NCBI GenBank assembly: GCA_945859605.1
Contig: OX243824.1
Location: forward strand, 6,339,537-6,403,536
Direction: 5' to 3'
DNA length: 64,000 nucleotides
DNA from: Lumbricus rubellus
Taxonomy: Eukaryota; Annelida; Clitellata; Crassiclitellata; Lumbricidae
Every line of letters begins with the position of its first letter. Position 1 is the first letter of the stretch. Positions 49,363-62,400 of the stretch are shown here, piece after piece. The notes under the pieces are model-generated. The model was not told where the DNA came from. It saw only the letters and a list, made by a program, of their open reading frames with translations, and searched no databases. Position numbers and translations under genes: made by a program.

Positions 49363-52300
49363 TAATAATAATTGCATTTATTCAATGTCATAAATGTTTA
49401 CCTATAAACCAGTCTTAAGTCGATTTCAAATCAGTTATCTTTTGCATTTTCAGTTATAATTAACCATTTTGCGATATATACCGGTAATTACTTCTACTGG
49501 GAATGGTAAAAGTGGTTCGATGTAGCACCAAGAGACTGTACGATAAATGTGGCCATAATTTGTTGAATACTATCAGACATGCAGACACTAACCTCCTTTG
49601 TGAGACTGTGTACAAGATAATGGTCTTCAAACGACAGCTCGGGACACTAAACAACATACGGACACAACAGATTCTGTACTTTACTTCCATTTCACATTAT
49701 TTATTAGCACCAGTACTGTGTAGTACATAATGACAACCATTAGAAATAAATAGCACTGTGCAATTGAGCATAATTACTTACGAATGACACAACGTCCATA
49801 CATAGGATCTCATTCATTTCTCTGAAGAACTTATGGTATGTATAATTGTACATAGCACCCATTCAAAATACCTAATTATATGAATTCTTAACATTTTAAT
49901 TGCAACTTTATATAGCACCAACACTAGAGAGACTCGGCACACGTACCCACATGCCGCGTAGGTGTTCATTCATTCATTCGGACATTTATATAGCGCTCTT
50001 TCAGTAAAAAAAACTACTCAGAGGCGCTCAAAACTACTCAGTAGGTGTTAACTACATCAACTGCATATTTCTTTAAAATTACAATAATTATTAATTTAAA
50101 AAAATGATTTAAATGCTACTTTAATACTCACTTAGATTCATCAACAACAATTTCTGATGGATACATTTAACCAATAGCAACGCCACGATAGGTCGCGGCA
50201 GGTCACTCAACGTGCTACTTACTTTCTCTAGACATGCCTTATGACCTGCAAATATTTTTTTGAATGCTTTAACATCTTCTTTACATTCAATATCTTCGAC
50301 CTGCTGAATAACCCCCCCCCCCCATGACCCGGACGCAACCTGCAGATAATGTTATACTTTGCGCCGCCAATGCATTCATCTACTTTTATTTTTATTTTTT
50401 TCTAAAATTTAATGGAGTAATACCCGAAAACAGACTTCAAGGTGAGAAATTCCCAGAGAGGTTGGTGGGGTTCAACCCCAGTTTTTCTTAGCACACCTCA
50501 ACTTCACATAGATCACCCCCCCTCCCCCCCATCGCCCCCCCCCCCCCCAAATTATTTTTCTGCAACTCTCACACCAATAGACACGTACCCGATTCAGAAC
50601 GTTCCAGACGGCCTGGTAGAATCCCACTGGTACCCTGCTCAGCGAACCGTCAAGCTGTCGCCGTCGCAGCCACCGACCGACTCGATCGATGGCAACCTCG
50701 GCCGACTGAACAGAAACAGCTTCGCTCGCAGACTCCGTGCTCGCCGTGCTCTACAATCAATGAAGTGGAACAAAGACTGGAACCGAATGAAGACAAAGGC
50801 TTTATTGTTTTGCTTTTTTTACAAAGTCTAGTTTGAACATTCGTTCATTCATTTCAGACATTTAAATAGCGCCTCTTCAAGAGTATCTACTCAGAAGCGC
50901 TCCCGACCCAGAAACTCTTTTACATACCTAAATTTTCGTGGAGGGGATAGAAAATGTTACATGTAGCCTTTTACGGGGGATGGGGGAATGGTACGTAGGC
51001 CTATATACAATGTGAACAACAGGTCATGATCTTTCTGGGGTGGGAAATGTCATTCGTGGAGGAAACTTCCGCCCCCTCCCCCACCCACCAGAGATGTCTA
51101 GATTAAGCAATGCTCTCAGGGACCAGTCCTCTTTCACACAACTTGGTTTTTTCAGTTTAACGTCACTGTGTGGTAACAAAAACCATTAGCGACGCCCTCC
51201 TCCTTTATGCAGGCTTGGGACTGGCACTGGCAGAGTGCAACCAGTGGCGGAATTTTCACACAACTTACCGATCGCCTTCTTTTCGATCGAATCATCTGTG
51301 CCGCATCTTTGGCGCTTTTCTTCGTTGTACCTGAAAACAAGACAAGACATTTCAGTTCTACCTCTGGAACGGCACCTAGTCGTCATTGAAATCTAGTGCA
51401 GTTCATTTCAGTTTTAGGTCTCTGCGAGAAATCCGTTACAACATTTGCATTTTGGGGGATCTGTATTAAGCTACAAGAGCAGTCCCCCTTTATGGCAGCA
51501 CTGAGGCAGACAATGTGCTCATGGGCGGAGTTTATCAGGGGCTAGGGGGGCTAAGCCCCTCCAAGAAGGCCCAGATTCAACGTTTTTACCATGAAAATGG
51601 TATCCTTTTCGGGGTTAGCCCTCCCAATAAGGCCCTGACTCGGGGTCAGCCCCCCAAGAACGGAAACCAAACTTCGCCCATGAATGTGCTTGAAGTATAA
51701 ACTAGCAACATTGTTATGCATTCGGTTTTGGTAGAAATGCAAAGCTTTGCATGCTCTTCTTCTTCTTCTTCTTCTTCTAATTTATCCATGGGCTGACAGC
51801 CCGTAGGTGTCCACTGCGCACTTGACTACAGTACTCTCCTCCATAATTCTCTGTCCTGTGCTCGGGATGTCAGTTCCTGCGCATTCATCCTGCACCACTC
51901 TTTTATGTCCTGCAACGATTCTCTGCATGGTCGTCCAATGCATGCTCAGACACCTTTAAATCATCAGCTTTTATGCTATACATTCTTACAGACACTTCTT
52001 ACTGGTCTAGTACCTTGCTCATCAGTGCTGTAATATGCCGAGCAAATTTCTGTCCAGGGTAACGGCCTCTGCAGTTGTCATAGACCCTGGTCAAATCGGA
52101 TCCATCCATCCATCTATCTCGATAAGTTATAGCAAAAATGCAGCTATGCTCAGACACCTTTAAATCATGTCTCTTTGGTGAAGAAGTATTCTTATTTTTG
52201 TTGATCTATTTGTTCGATTTCCAAATATTCATTCATTCATTCATTCATTCATTCATTCATTCATTCATTCAGAAAACTTATATAGCGCCCCTTCAAGAAG

Positions 52301-55300
52301 CCTACTCAGAGGCACTCCCAGCCCAGCCACCGCAAGAAAGATAGGTCTTTAGCAACTGGTAGAAAGCAGGCAAATTATATAAATATATAATACCACTACA
52401 TGTACAACGAACAACAGTTGTTCCGTTCAAGCAATGAATTGTATCAACAAATTATTTATTCATTGCCCTAGGTAGCAACTGGCGTTTGCTATTGTGGGCC
52501 CCTCACTGTGGAATGACCTACCCCTGCATTCAATTCGTAGTTGGGAAATTCACCTGCTTGAAGACCTTTCTCTTTTCATTAGCCTGTCATGCTGAGAGCG
52601 CTTCTGAATAGCTCAGCTGTGAGAAGTGCTTTACAAATGTTCAGATTAGATTAGACTATATTAGATTAGACTAGACTATATTAGATTAGACTAGACTATA
52701 TTAGATTAGATTACATGTATATTAGATTAGACTAGATAAGACTAGACTATACTAGATTAGATTAAATTAGACTAGACTAGATAAGATCAGAGTATATTAG
52801 ATTAGATTAGATTAGACTATAATAGATAAGATTAGAATAGACTAGACTATACTAGATTAGATTAGACTATATTAGATTAGATTAGATAAGACTAGACTAT
52901 ACTAGATTAGATAAGATTAGATTTAAAAAGTTAACGAATTCGACCTAACTAACCTCCGTCGATGGTTGGTGTGTGCTCTTTCGCTGTGATGATCTTACTG
53001 AGGAACGTTTGAATTTCAAATGGACTCAGATTCATCAATTCTTCGGACGCTTCAGCAACTGTGTGTCCACAGAATACAAAGAAAAGTGGACCCATTAGAT
53101 ATGGATACCCGAAAAATCTGCCAACTGAAAATAAAAAGCTGTTTATTTTGCTGTAAACTTAATTAAAAGCTGTTCATTCTGCTGTTAATCCAATCAAAAG
53201 CTGTTCATCTTACTGTAAATTAAGTCAAAAGATTTTTATTTTGCTGTAAACTCAATCAAAAGCTGTTTATTTTACTGTAAACGTAATTAAAAGCTGTTCA
53301 TTCTGCTGTTAATCCAATCAAAAGCTGTTCATCTTACTGTAAATTAAGTCAAAAGCTTTTTATTTTGCTGTAAACTCAATCAAAAGCTGTTTATTTTACT
53401 GTAAACTCAATCAAAAGCTGTTTATTTTACTGTAAACGTAATTAAAAGCTGTTCATTCTGCTGTTAATCCAATCAAAAGCTGTTCATCTTACTGTAAATT
53501 AAGTCAAAAGCTTTTTATTTTGCTGTAAACTCAATCAAAAGCTGTTTATTTTACTGTAAACGTAATTAAAAGCTGTTCATTCTGCTGTTAATCCAATCAA
53601 AAGCTGTTCATCTTACTGTAAATTAAGTCAAAAGCTTTTTATTTTGCTGTAAACTCAATCAAAAGCTGTTTATTTTACTGTAAACTATTTTAAAAGCTGT
53701 TCATTTGCTCTAAACTATTTCAAAAGCTGTTCATTTGCTGTTAACTATTTCAAAAGCTGTTCAATTGCTGAAAACTGAATCAAAAGCTGTTCATTTGCTG
53801 TAAACTATTTCAAAAGCTGTTTGTTTTACTGTAAATGAAGTCAAAAGCTGTTTATTTTGCTGTAAACTCAACCAAAAGCTGTCTATTTTACTGTAAACTA
53901 TTCTAAAAGCTGTTCATTTGCTGTTAACTATTTCAAAAGCTGTTCATTTGCTGGGTGTCCGGACAATTCGGCGCCGGACAATTCGGACCGGACAATTCGG
54001 ACCGGACAATTCGGAACCGGACAATTCGGAGTGCATGTAAAAATATAGCTCTTACGTCTGTGAAACTTTTATTTATCAATGGTATGAAAATAAAATTATA
54101 TGGCACCAAGCAAATATTGTCTGATCTTCTAAAATTTATCCAATAACAGAAATAAGACACTGAAATTAGTAGCTAAATGCAATAAATTATCAACTTATAG
54201 GCATATCATTTAGATCAATGTAAGTTTCATACCTATAGGCCCATGGTTTTAGATTAATATTAGTTTCGACAGTATACATTTTGGGTGATGGAGAAGTCCC
54301 ATCACGAATTTGGGCTGCAAAGAATTGTTCGGTCCGAATTGTCCGGTTCCGAATTGTCCGGTCCGAATTGTCCGGTCCGAATTGTCCGGCGCCGAATTGT
54401 CCGGGAACCCATTTGCTGTAAACTACTTCAAAAGCTGTTTATTTTACCGTAAACTATTTTAAAAGCTGTTCATTTGCTGTAAACTGAATCAAAAGCTGCT
54501 CCCATTGCTGCAAACTAGATCATTGAATAGCATCGAATGGCAACAATAATTATGGTATACACTTGCCTGTTATACTGAGCATCTGAGCAAGTTCGGTAAT
54601 CATGACCTGTATAAGAAGTCCAATCCTGATGCGGATCATCTCGTCAAATGCCCTTGGTTCTATCACAAAGAACATCGCCAGATACACAAGAACCTCCTGT
54701 AAACATAAACAAGAACCTCCTGTAAACATAAACAAGAACCTCCTGCAAACAAAAAACAAGAACCTCCTGTAAACATAAAACAAGAACCTCCTGCAAACAA
54801 AAAACAAGAACCTCATGTAAACATAAACAAGAACATCCTGTAAACATAAACAAGAACCTCCTGCAAACAAAAAACAAGAACCTCCTGCAAACAAAAAACA
54901 AGAACCTCCTGTAAACATAAAACAAGAACCTCCTGTAAACATAAACAAGAACCTCATGTAAACATAAACAAGAACCTCCTGCAAACATAAACAAGAACAT
55001 CCTGTAAACATAAACAAGAACCTCCTGCAAACAAAAAACAAGAACCTCCTGCAAACAAAAAACAAGAACCTCCTGCAAACAAAAAACAAGAACCTCCTGT
55101 AAACATAAACAAGAACATCCTGCAAACAAAAAACAAGAACCTCCCACAAACATAAACAAGAACCTCAAGTACAATTATAGGTAAAGGCCAACAATCAAAA
55201 GTCAAGCAAACAATTAAAGGTCAAAGCAAAAAATTAAAAGTGAAGACGAACAATTATTGTAGGTAAAGGTGAAGAATTATAGGTCAAGGTCATGCTAAGT

Positions 55301-55423
55301 CGCCACAAAGTAGCCGCATCGGGGAGCAAGCATAACAATGATAACACGTTAGCTACTTTTAAATAGTCACACGAACAGACAAAATTTATCTCTCTCCTCC
55401 TCGTCCAGAATTACATTGCACAA

Positions 55424-55465
<42 letters not shown>

Positions 55466-55479
55466 GGAAAGACAGACAC

Positions 55480-55516
<37 letters not shown>

Positions 55517-58412
55517 GAGACAGAGACAGACAGAGACAGACAGACAGAGACAGAGAGAGACAGACAGATAAAGAGCATTGAGCAATAAACCTGAGAAAGA
55601 AGAAGTCTTACTTGGGTAAGCATGGCCGCTGTCGTGTCTTCACCACACGCTTCTTTTATCAGCGCCTCAAGCTGGTCCAATGGCAGCGGCCTGATCACAC
55701 AGAGAAATAAACAATTCACAATTAAATTGCATACATTTTTCCGTATAATAATTATTACACTTGGACAGGTTTGACTGCATGGTTGAACTAGTGAGGGCGA
55801 CAGAGGAAAGATACACTTGGAGTATGCGGCAGGCAACCTTGAAGATGGCTAAAGAAAAGACAAGACATATTACAGTACGCATCGATAAGATATCGTATCG
55901 TATTAAAACATGTATAAAGCGCCTCTACTAGGGTGAACCGTTCGGTGGCGCTCCCAGTGCGCAAGGCCACGAGAGAAGAAATAAGTTTTGAGGAAAGAAA
56001 ATGAGGAGGAGGGGTTACCAGTTAGAAGTTGAGACCGAGTAGATGGAGACAGAGTATTCCAAAGAGAGGGGCCAATTGATGCAGTAGCAGCAGCAGCAGC
56101 AATCGTATTTTTTTAATTAATATCGTTATCGTTATTGTCATTGTCATCATCAACATCATCATCACCACCACCACCACCATCATCATCATCTTTAAAGAAC
56201 GAATCAATAAAAGAAAACCTTGAAATAATTTTCTCGCGTGGTTCTGGTGGCAGACCAACAGTCAGCTGTTTCTGCTGTACGATGATATCCGTGGCTACGG
56301 TGGCCAACTCCTCCATCCTCTTGCCCAGCACCCCGGCCGTGTGACGCACGAGCCACCACTGCTCAAACATGGCCGCTTTATCGTATAGCTCCGTCATTAG
56401 GTCCCTCACTGTGTAGATGGTTCCGTCCTCCCTGTTTATTGTCCAGTCAAGACCTCTGCAAGAGAACACACAAGAACACACAAGAACACACAAGAACACA
56501 CAAGAACACGCAAGAACACACGAGAACACACTAGAACACACAAGAACACACGAGAACACACGAGAACACACAAGAACACACAAGAACACGCAAGAACACG
56601 CAAGAACACACGAGAACACACAAGAACACACAAGAACACGCAAGAACACACGAGAACACACAAGAACACACAAGAACACGCAAGAACACGCAAAAACACG
56701 CAAGAGATACTCTCCTCTAAACATATGTCACTGGAGTCCATACGTGTCGCGAATGTGCAATATATTGTTATTTCGACCATTCGCAACCATGGAAAGGACT
56801 CATATAATATAAAGGACATATCATATATCACTGGAAAGGTCTGTTCAAGCTCTACAAGAGTAAGCCAAAAGCATTGCTTTATCAGTTGTCCCATATGCCC
56901 ATACCTGCAGCCGAAGATGAGGCAGTTTAGGGGCCGGTCCAACTTTGAAGACTCATATCACCATAAGATATGTTTGTTTGTTTGTTTGTGCACTTTTTAT
57001 AGCGCCCCTTCAAGCTCTCTCTCCTCAGAGGCGCTCCCGATGCAGAGCGGACACTGCATCGGAGTTTCACGCCGAAGCGCTGAGCAATTGTAAGTGAAGG
57101 ACTTGCCCAAGGTCCTTACGCGGCGATGGTGGATTCGAACCTCGGACCCTCCGGCTCCAAGACACTGAACCCACCACTACATCACCGCGTCCCACAATTG
57201 CCATTGTTACAGCACCTCTCCAGAATATCACCATCCTGCATCTGAACAGCCACCATTATTGGCCTGCACTTCCACAGTGCTGCATAGAAGCTTTGCTACG
57301 GTCGGTCCATCTTTCTAGAATAAGTTACCTTTAGTACTAGTCTCCGTAATGAACTTCCTTGTCTTTCCTTGCATCTTTTCCGCAAACGTTTGAAAACCAT
57401 TCGCCTTCATTGCGCTTTGGTGCCAGGTCGGGAGCGCCTCTGAGGAGTTTCATTTGAAGTGGCGCTATATAAATTTACGATTACAATTACATTTGGCAGT
57501 TTTATATTCTGCCACATGTATAGATGCTTCAATGCAGAGCCTTTTGTTCCCATAACATAATTATTATTATTATTATAATGAGCTCCCTGTAATCCTTCGT
57601 CAAATACCTATTGGCCTTTCTGCTTCATTTCTTTCTCTTCTTAAGACTGTCTTATTCGGCCGGGGAATGAATGAGCAAACAAACAGCCAAACAAACGTAT
57701 GAATAAGTGCTGATCACAATATCTCACTGTGTCCGCTCTGCATTCGGGAGCGCCTCTGAGTAGCGAGAGCTTGAAGGGACGGTATAACAAGAGCACATAC
57801 AAACGTATGAATACTCATCAATCAATATCTCACTGTTCACGGTACAGACGGTAGATGATGTCGGCCTGCTCGTGCAGAAGACTCGTCTCCCTTAGAACTT
57901 TTATCAGATCGACTGGATCCACTCCCTCGTACAGTTCGTGGTGTGTCGAAGTGATCTTCTCTCGTATTCCAGTGCTCTCCTTCAGATGAGACACCGGCTT
58001 ATCCGCCATCCCATCCGGCGTATTCGGAGGCGGCGGCGACATTTCTAAAGTTCAGTGAAAATAAGAAAGACCCAACTCCCCCACGTGGTATTGTGACATT
58101 ATCTAAAGTTCAGTGAAAATAAGAAAGACCCAACTCCCCCACGTGGTATTGTGACATATCTAAAGTTCAGTGAAAATAAGAAAGACCCAACTCCCCCACG
58201 TGGTATTGCGACATATCTAAAGTTCAGTGAAAATAAGAAAGACCCAACTCCCCCACGTGGTATTGCGACATATCTAAAGTTCAGTGAAAATAAGAAAGAT
58301 CCAACTCCCCCATGTGGTATTACGACATATCTAAAGTTCAGTGAAAATAAGAAAGATCCAACTCCCCCACGTGGTATTGCAACATATCTAAAGCTCAGTG
58401 AAAATAAGAAAC

Positions 58413-58444
<32 letters not shown>

Positions 58445-58766
58445 AACAATAATAATAATAATAATTACACTTACAATAATTATCACTTTCACCACTGTTG
58501 CGGAGGACGAGGCCTGAACTTCTTAACATACAAAAACAGCTCCAAGCATAATTTTTTGAAATCCCGAGGGATCCTAGGTACCTCGGGTAAAAAAAAAAAA
58601 TAATAAAAAAAAAAATAATAATAATTACACTAATAATAATAATAAATAAATAAATAATAATAATAATAACTCAACGACGATAAGGGGCCGTTCCAGATGT
58701 TTTTATTATGTTCTTAATTAATATTTAAGTCCCTGAGGGATCCTAAATACCTCGGGGCATAAAAAC

Positions 58767-58811
<45 letters not shown>

Positions 58812-59241
58812 TAATAATAATATTTAAAATAATAATAATAATAATAATAATAATATTTAAAATAATAATCTATATATATAAAAATCTAACCGCGTTTGGC
58901 ACCTGACGAAAGATCTCCGAACTTTCTTCATTGATTGCTTTAGAAACTTCACCAAAACGTTTACTTCCAACACGGCCGGGTTTGCAGAATGCTTTTTGGC
59001 AAAAAGCGCAATCTTTTAAGCTAAAAAAGCAACTTTGCAAATTCCGCCGTTTTCAACACATAGCCTACGCCCGTCAATAAGCCTTGCATACCAATTCGGG
59101 CATGTTTGTTCCGTAAATTTCTTTAGCGCATTTCATTACGGCCTTCGCATTTCATTACGGCCTTCTTGCTCAAGCGTTTTATGGCGTGATCCGCGTCGCC
59201 ATCGCGGAGGAGAAGGGGGAAGGGGAGAGGGAGGGGGAGGG

Positions 59242-59279
<38 letters not shown>

Positions 59280-59365
59280 GGGGGAGGGGGAGGGGGAGGG
59301 GGAGGGGAGGGGGAGGGGAGGGAGAAGTCTTTTTTGCCACAGCAACGCGTGGCTGGGTACAGCTA

Positions 59366-59430
<65 letters not shown>

Positions 59431-62400
59431 TAAAATAATAAAATATTAATAATAATAATAATAATGAGAGGCTTCTTCCTGCACATTTAGCCCATGCAAT
59501 CCGACAATGGCACTATCTAAGAATTCATATACGAGATGAGATGATGAGACAATCATAGTAGACTACTGCACTGCACCACACACACCGTCTCTTTCGTTGG
59601 CTGAAGATGACGGATCAAAGGACTGTTTGCGTGGCTTCGAGCCAGACGTTCGTCTCAGTTTCGTCTGTTGGATAACGCTCAATATGTCTGCACGTGAATA
59701 GAACACACACACAGAAAATAATAAGGGGCCGTCCATAAAGTACGTCACGCTATTTTTGACCATTTTTGACCCCCCCCCCAAGTCACAAACTGTCACAAAC
59801 CACGGACCCCCCCCCTAAATTATGTCAGACTTTCGAACAAATTTTTGTTAATTAACACCTCATTCAAATTTAATCTAAAACACACTTCACTATTAAACTG
59901 TAGAAATTCCACTTCAACGAACTATCAAATTATTAAAATGACTTTAATAGTAGAATAGTTAATTGTCAACAGTTGTCACAGTTATTCATTGAAGCAGTAA
60001 CTCAATGTACAGGGTGGCTCAAAAAAAAATACCCCACTGGATAAAATGCAATATCTTCGCAACCGATTGAACTTTTTCTGCGAAGATTTTCCAATTTGTA
60101 GGGGAATGAATTTCCAACAATCCCTGAAAGTTTCATTTCAAAATTTTCATGTTTGCAAAAGTTACAGCTGTTTAAACTTTCAATTTTGTTTTTTCAAATA
60201 TCCGCGGAAAAGTTAACGTCACTTGTAGATTTCCATGTCAAATGATATCACTTTCACCACGACCGCAGAAATTTGTTTTACAGTTTATTGTAAAGTATGA
60301 TGGGAGTGTCCACTCCCTGCTTTAACTCGAGATCAAATTATTTTTGTGAAGCTCAGTATGGCCTTGTTGATCGAGTCCTACGGCAACTGATCCCACATTA
60401 GCAGCAAGACTTCCTTCAGTTAGCCAATGTTCTCCAACTTGGGATGAAATGTCTTGCATCGTTCCAGCATAGCTTCCCAGTCGTAATAAACAAAAGGGTT
60501 ATTAAGGTCTGGCGAGTTTGATGGTCATTCACCCGTTCCAATAAATTTACTGCAGTTGATGGCAGTAAGATAGCATCATCATAATCAACCCTGCCGTGTG
60601 AGCAAGCAGGCCCAACGTCCGCTGGAAAATAAAACCAAATGTTAGAACACGCCTTCAGTGTTCAATGAGTCTGGGTAACAGAGTTCAACGGTAAGTTTGA
60701 CATTTAGCCTACTGAATGGGATGAAGTGCAGTCTTTCCTTTCAGCCGTCACACACGCCAGCAGATTTGACGCCGAAACCATGATGTGCTTTGCAAACTTT
60801 ACCTTTGCAACTACCAAGCGAATTTCGTGAACATCGCGCTTTTTTCCGTCAGACCAAACGACCACTGTCTTCCTGTCTCTTTTCGACATCTGACTTTTGA
60901 TACATAATCACGTCTACAGATAGCCTTCAATGTGCTCAGGCTCCACTTTTCACTGGGTATTTTGCTATGATCTTGCAATACCCCAGTCTCTGATCGCGCA
61001 ACGCCTGAGTTCCCACTTTATCATCTGCAGAAACTTTGCCCATGACGTTCAGTACGGATTCACAAATTGAGCTCTTAATATATAAAATATCACCAAATAC
61101 TACCAGATTGCTACATAAACAGCTTATTTACAGCTCTTAGAGAGGTCATATGACATCATCATCACTTTATGTGTTGAAATTTGCAAAAAAATCTTAAAGA
61201 AATCGCATGTATTTTAACGTGATTCTGCAGAAATTCGAAAAAATGAAAAACTATTTTTGCACAGCTGTAACTTCTAAAGTAATACAGATTCATTATTGAG
61301 ATTTTCAGGGATTGTTTCAAATTCTTTCCTCTATAAATCCTGCTATTTTCATAGAATAATCTCGATTGGTTGCGGAGATATTGCATTTTTGCTGCTGGGG
61401 TATTTTTTTTTGAGCCACCCTGTAGATTGAATTTGAAAACAAAAATTGCAAAAATTAGACTAGACAATCATATAATACACATCATTTAAAATAATAAATG
61501 TGTGACGTCACACATGGCCTAACCCCTCCCTCTGTCACAAACTGTCACACTTTCCTTCACCCCTCCCCCCTGTCGCGTGACGTACTTTATGGACGGCCCC
61601 TAACAAGGACCAAGACAAGATCATTATTATTATGAATATTTAGAGCTAACAAGGAAACTTCCTGTTGTGGGGCATGGTGGTGTAGTGGGTATGTTCGCTG
61701 CTTGCAGCCGGAGGATTGCAGGTTCGAATCGACCTCATGTCACCGCGTAGGGACCTTGGGCAAGTCCTTCACTTGCAATTGCTCAGCGCTTCGGCGTGAC
61801 ACTCCGATGCAGTGTCCGCGCTGTAGTCGGGAGCACCTCGAAGTAGAGAGCTTGAAGGGGCGCTATAACAAGTGTACATGCAAACATTTCCAAGGTGCAG
61901 ATAAGTAGAATAGATGAATATGTTTGTATGTGCACTTGTTATAGCGCCCCTTCAAGCTCCCGCTACTCAGAGGCGCTCCCGATGCAGAGCGGACACTGCA
62001 TCGGAGTTTCACGTCGAAGTGCTGAGCAATTGTAAGTGAAGGACTTGCCCAAGGTACTTACGCGGGGAGGTGGATTCGAACCTCGGACCTTCCGGCTCCA
62101 AGGCAACGACGCCACCACTAGACCACCGCGCCCCACGAATAGAATAAAGTATATTCGTTCATTCAAGTATTTCAGTATTTACATAGCATCTCTTCGGGGA
62201 AACTACTCAGAGGTGCTCCAGACTCCAACACCACCAAAAAGAACAAAAAAGGTTTTCAAGTGCTTAAAGAATGATACGTCGGAGGGAACATAGGATCATA
62301 CTTACTTACCCATATACTTTATCCTTTGCATCAATTGGCCCCTCTCTTTGGAATTCTCTGTCTCCATCTACTCGGTCTCAACTTCTAACTGGTAATCCCT

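Larger units (their letters stand above)
59725..61600. mobile_element. Harbinger-like DNA element with nested mariner
   Basis: Perfect inverted ends of 26 bp, beginning GGGGCCGTCCATAAAGTACG, at 59725-59750 and 61575-61600. Flanking TAA at 59722-59724 and 61601-61603. Three-base TAA duplications suit PIF/Harbinger. Apart from the nested element only about 0.46 kb is its own DNA, with no transposase, so it is nonautonomous. Confidence 0.65.

Noticed and set aside
49782..49821. Possible 40-nt PHKA exon with CAG and GTAAGT borders
   Set aside because: In the required phase it contains TGA, so it is not accepted as the missing linker exon.
50223..50245. Possible 23-nt PHKA micro-exon with consensus splice sites
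   Set aside because: Its phase does not join the neighbouring exons without a stop, and no family similarity is visible.
50442..50831. 129-residue + strand frame with good codon look
   Set aside because: It is the antisense shadow of PHKA exon 50750-50589, whose reverse-strand product matches the family.
56113..56210. Continuation of the PHKA exon beyond 56219 into the Asp-rich frame
   Set aside because: Past the donor at 56218 it is (ATC)n simple repeat, and the next exon joins in frame from 56219.
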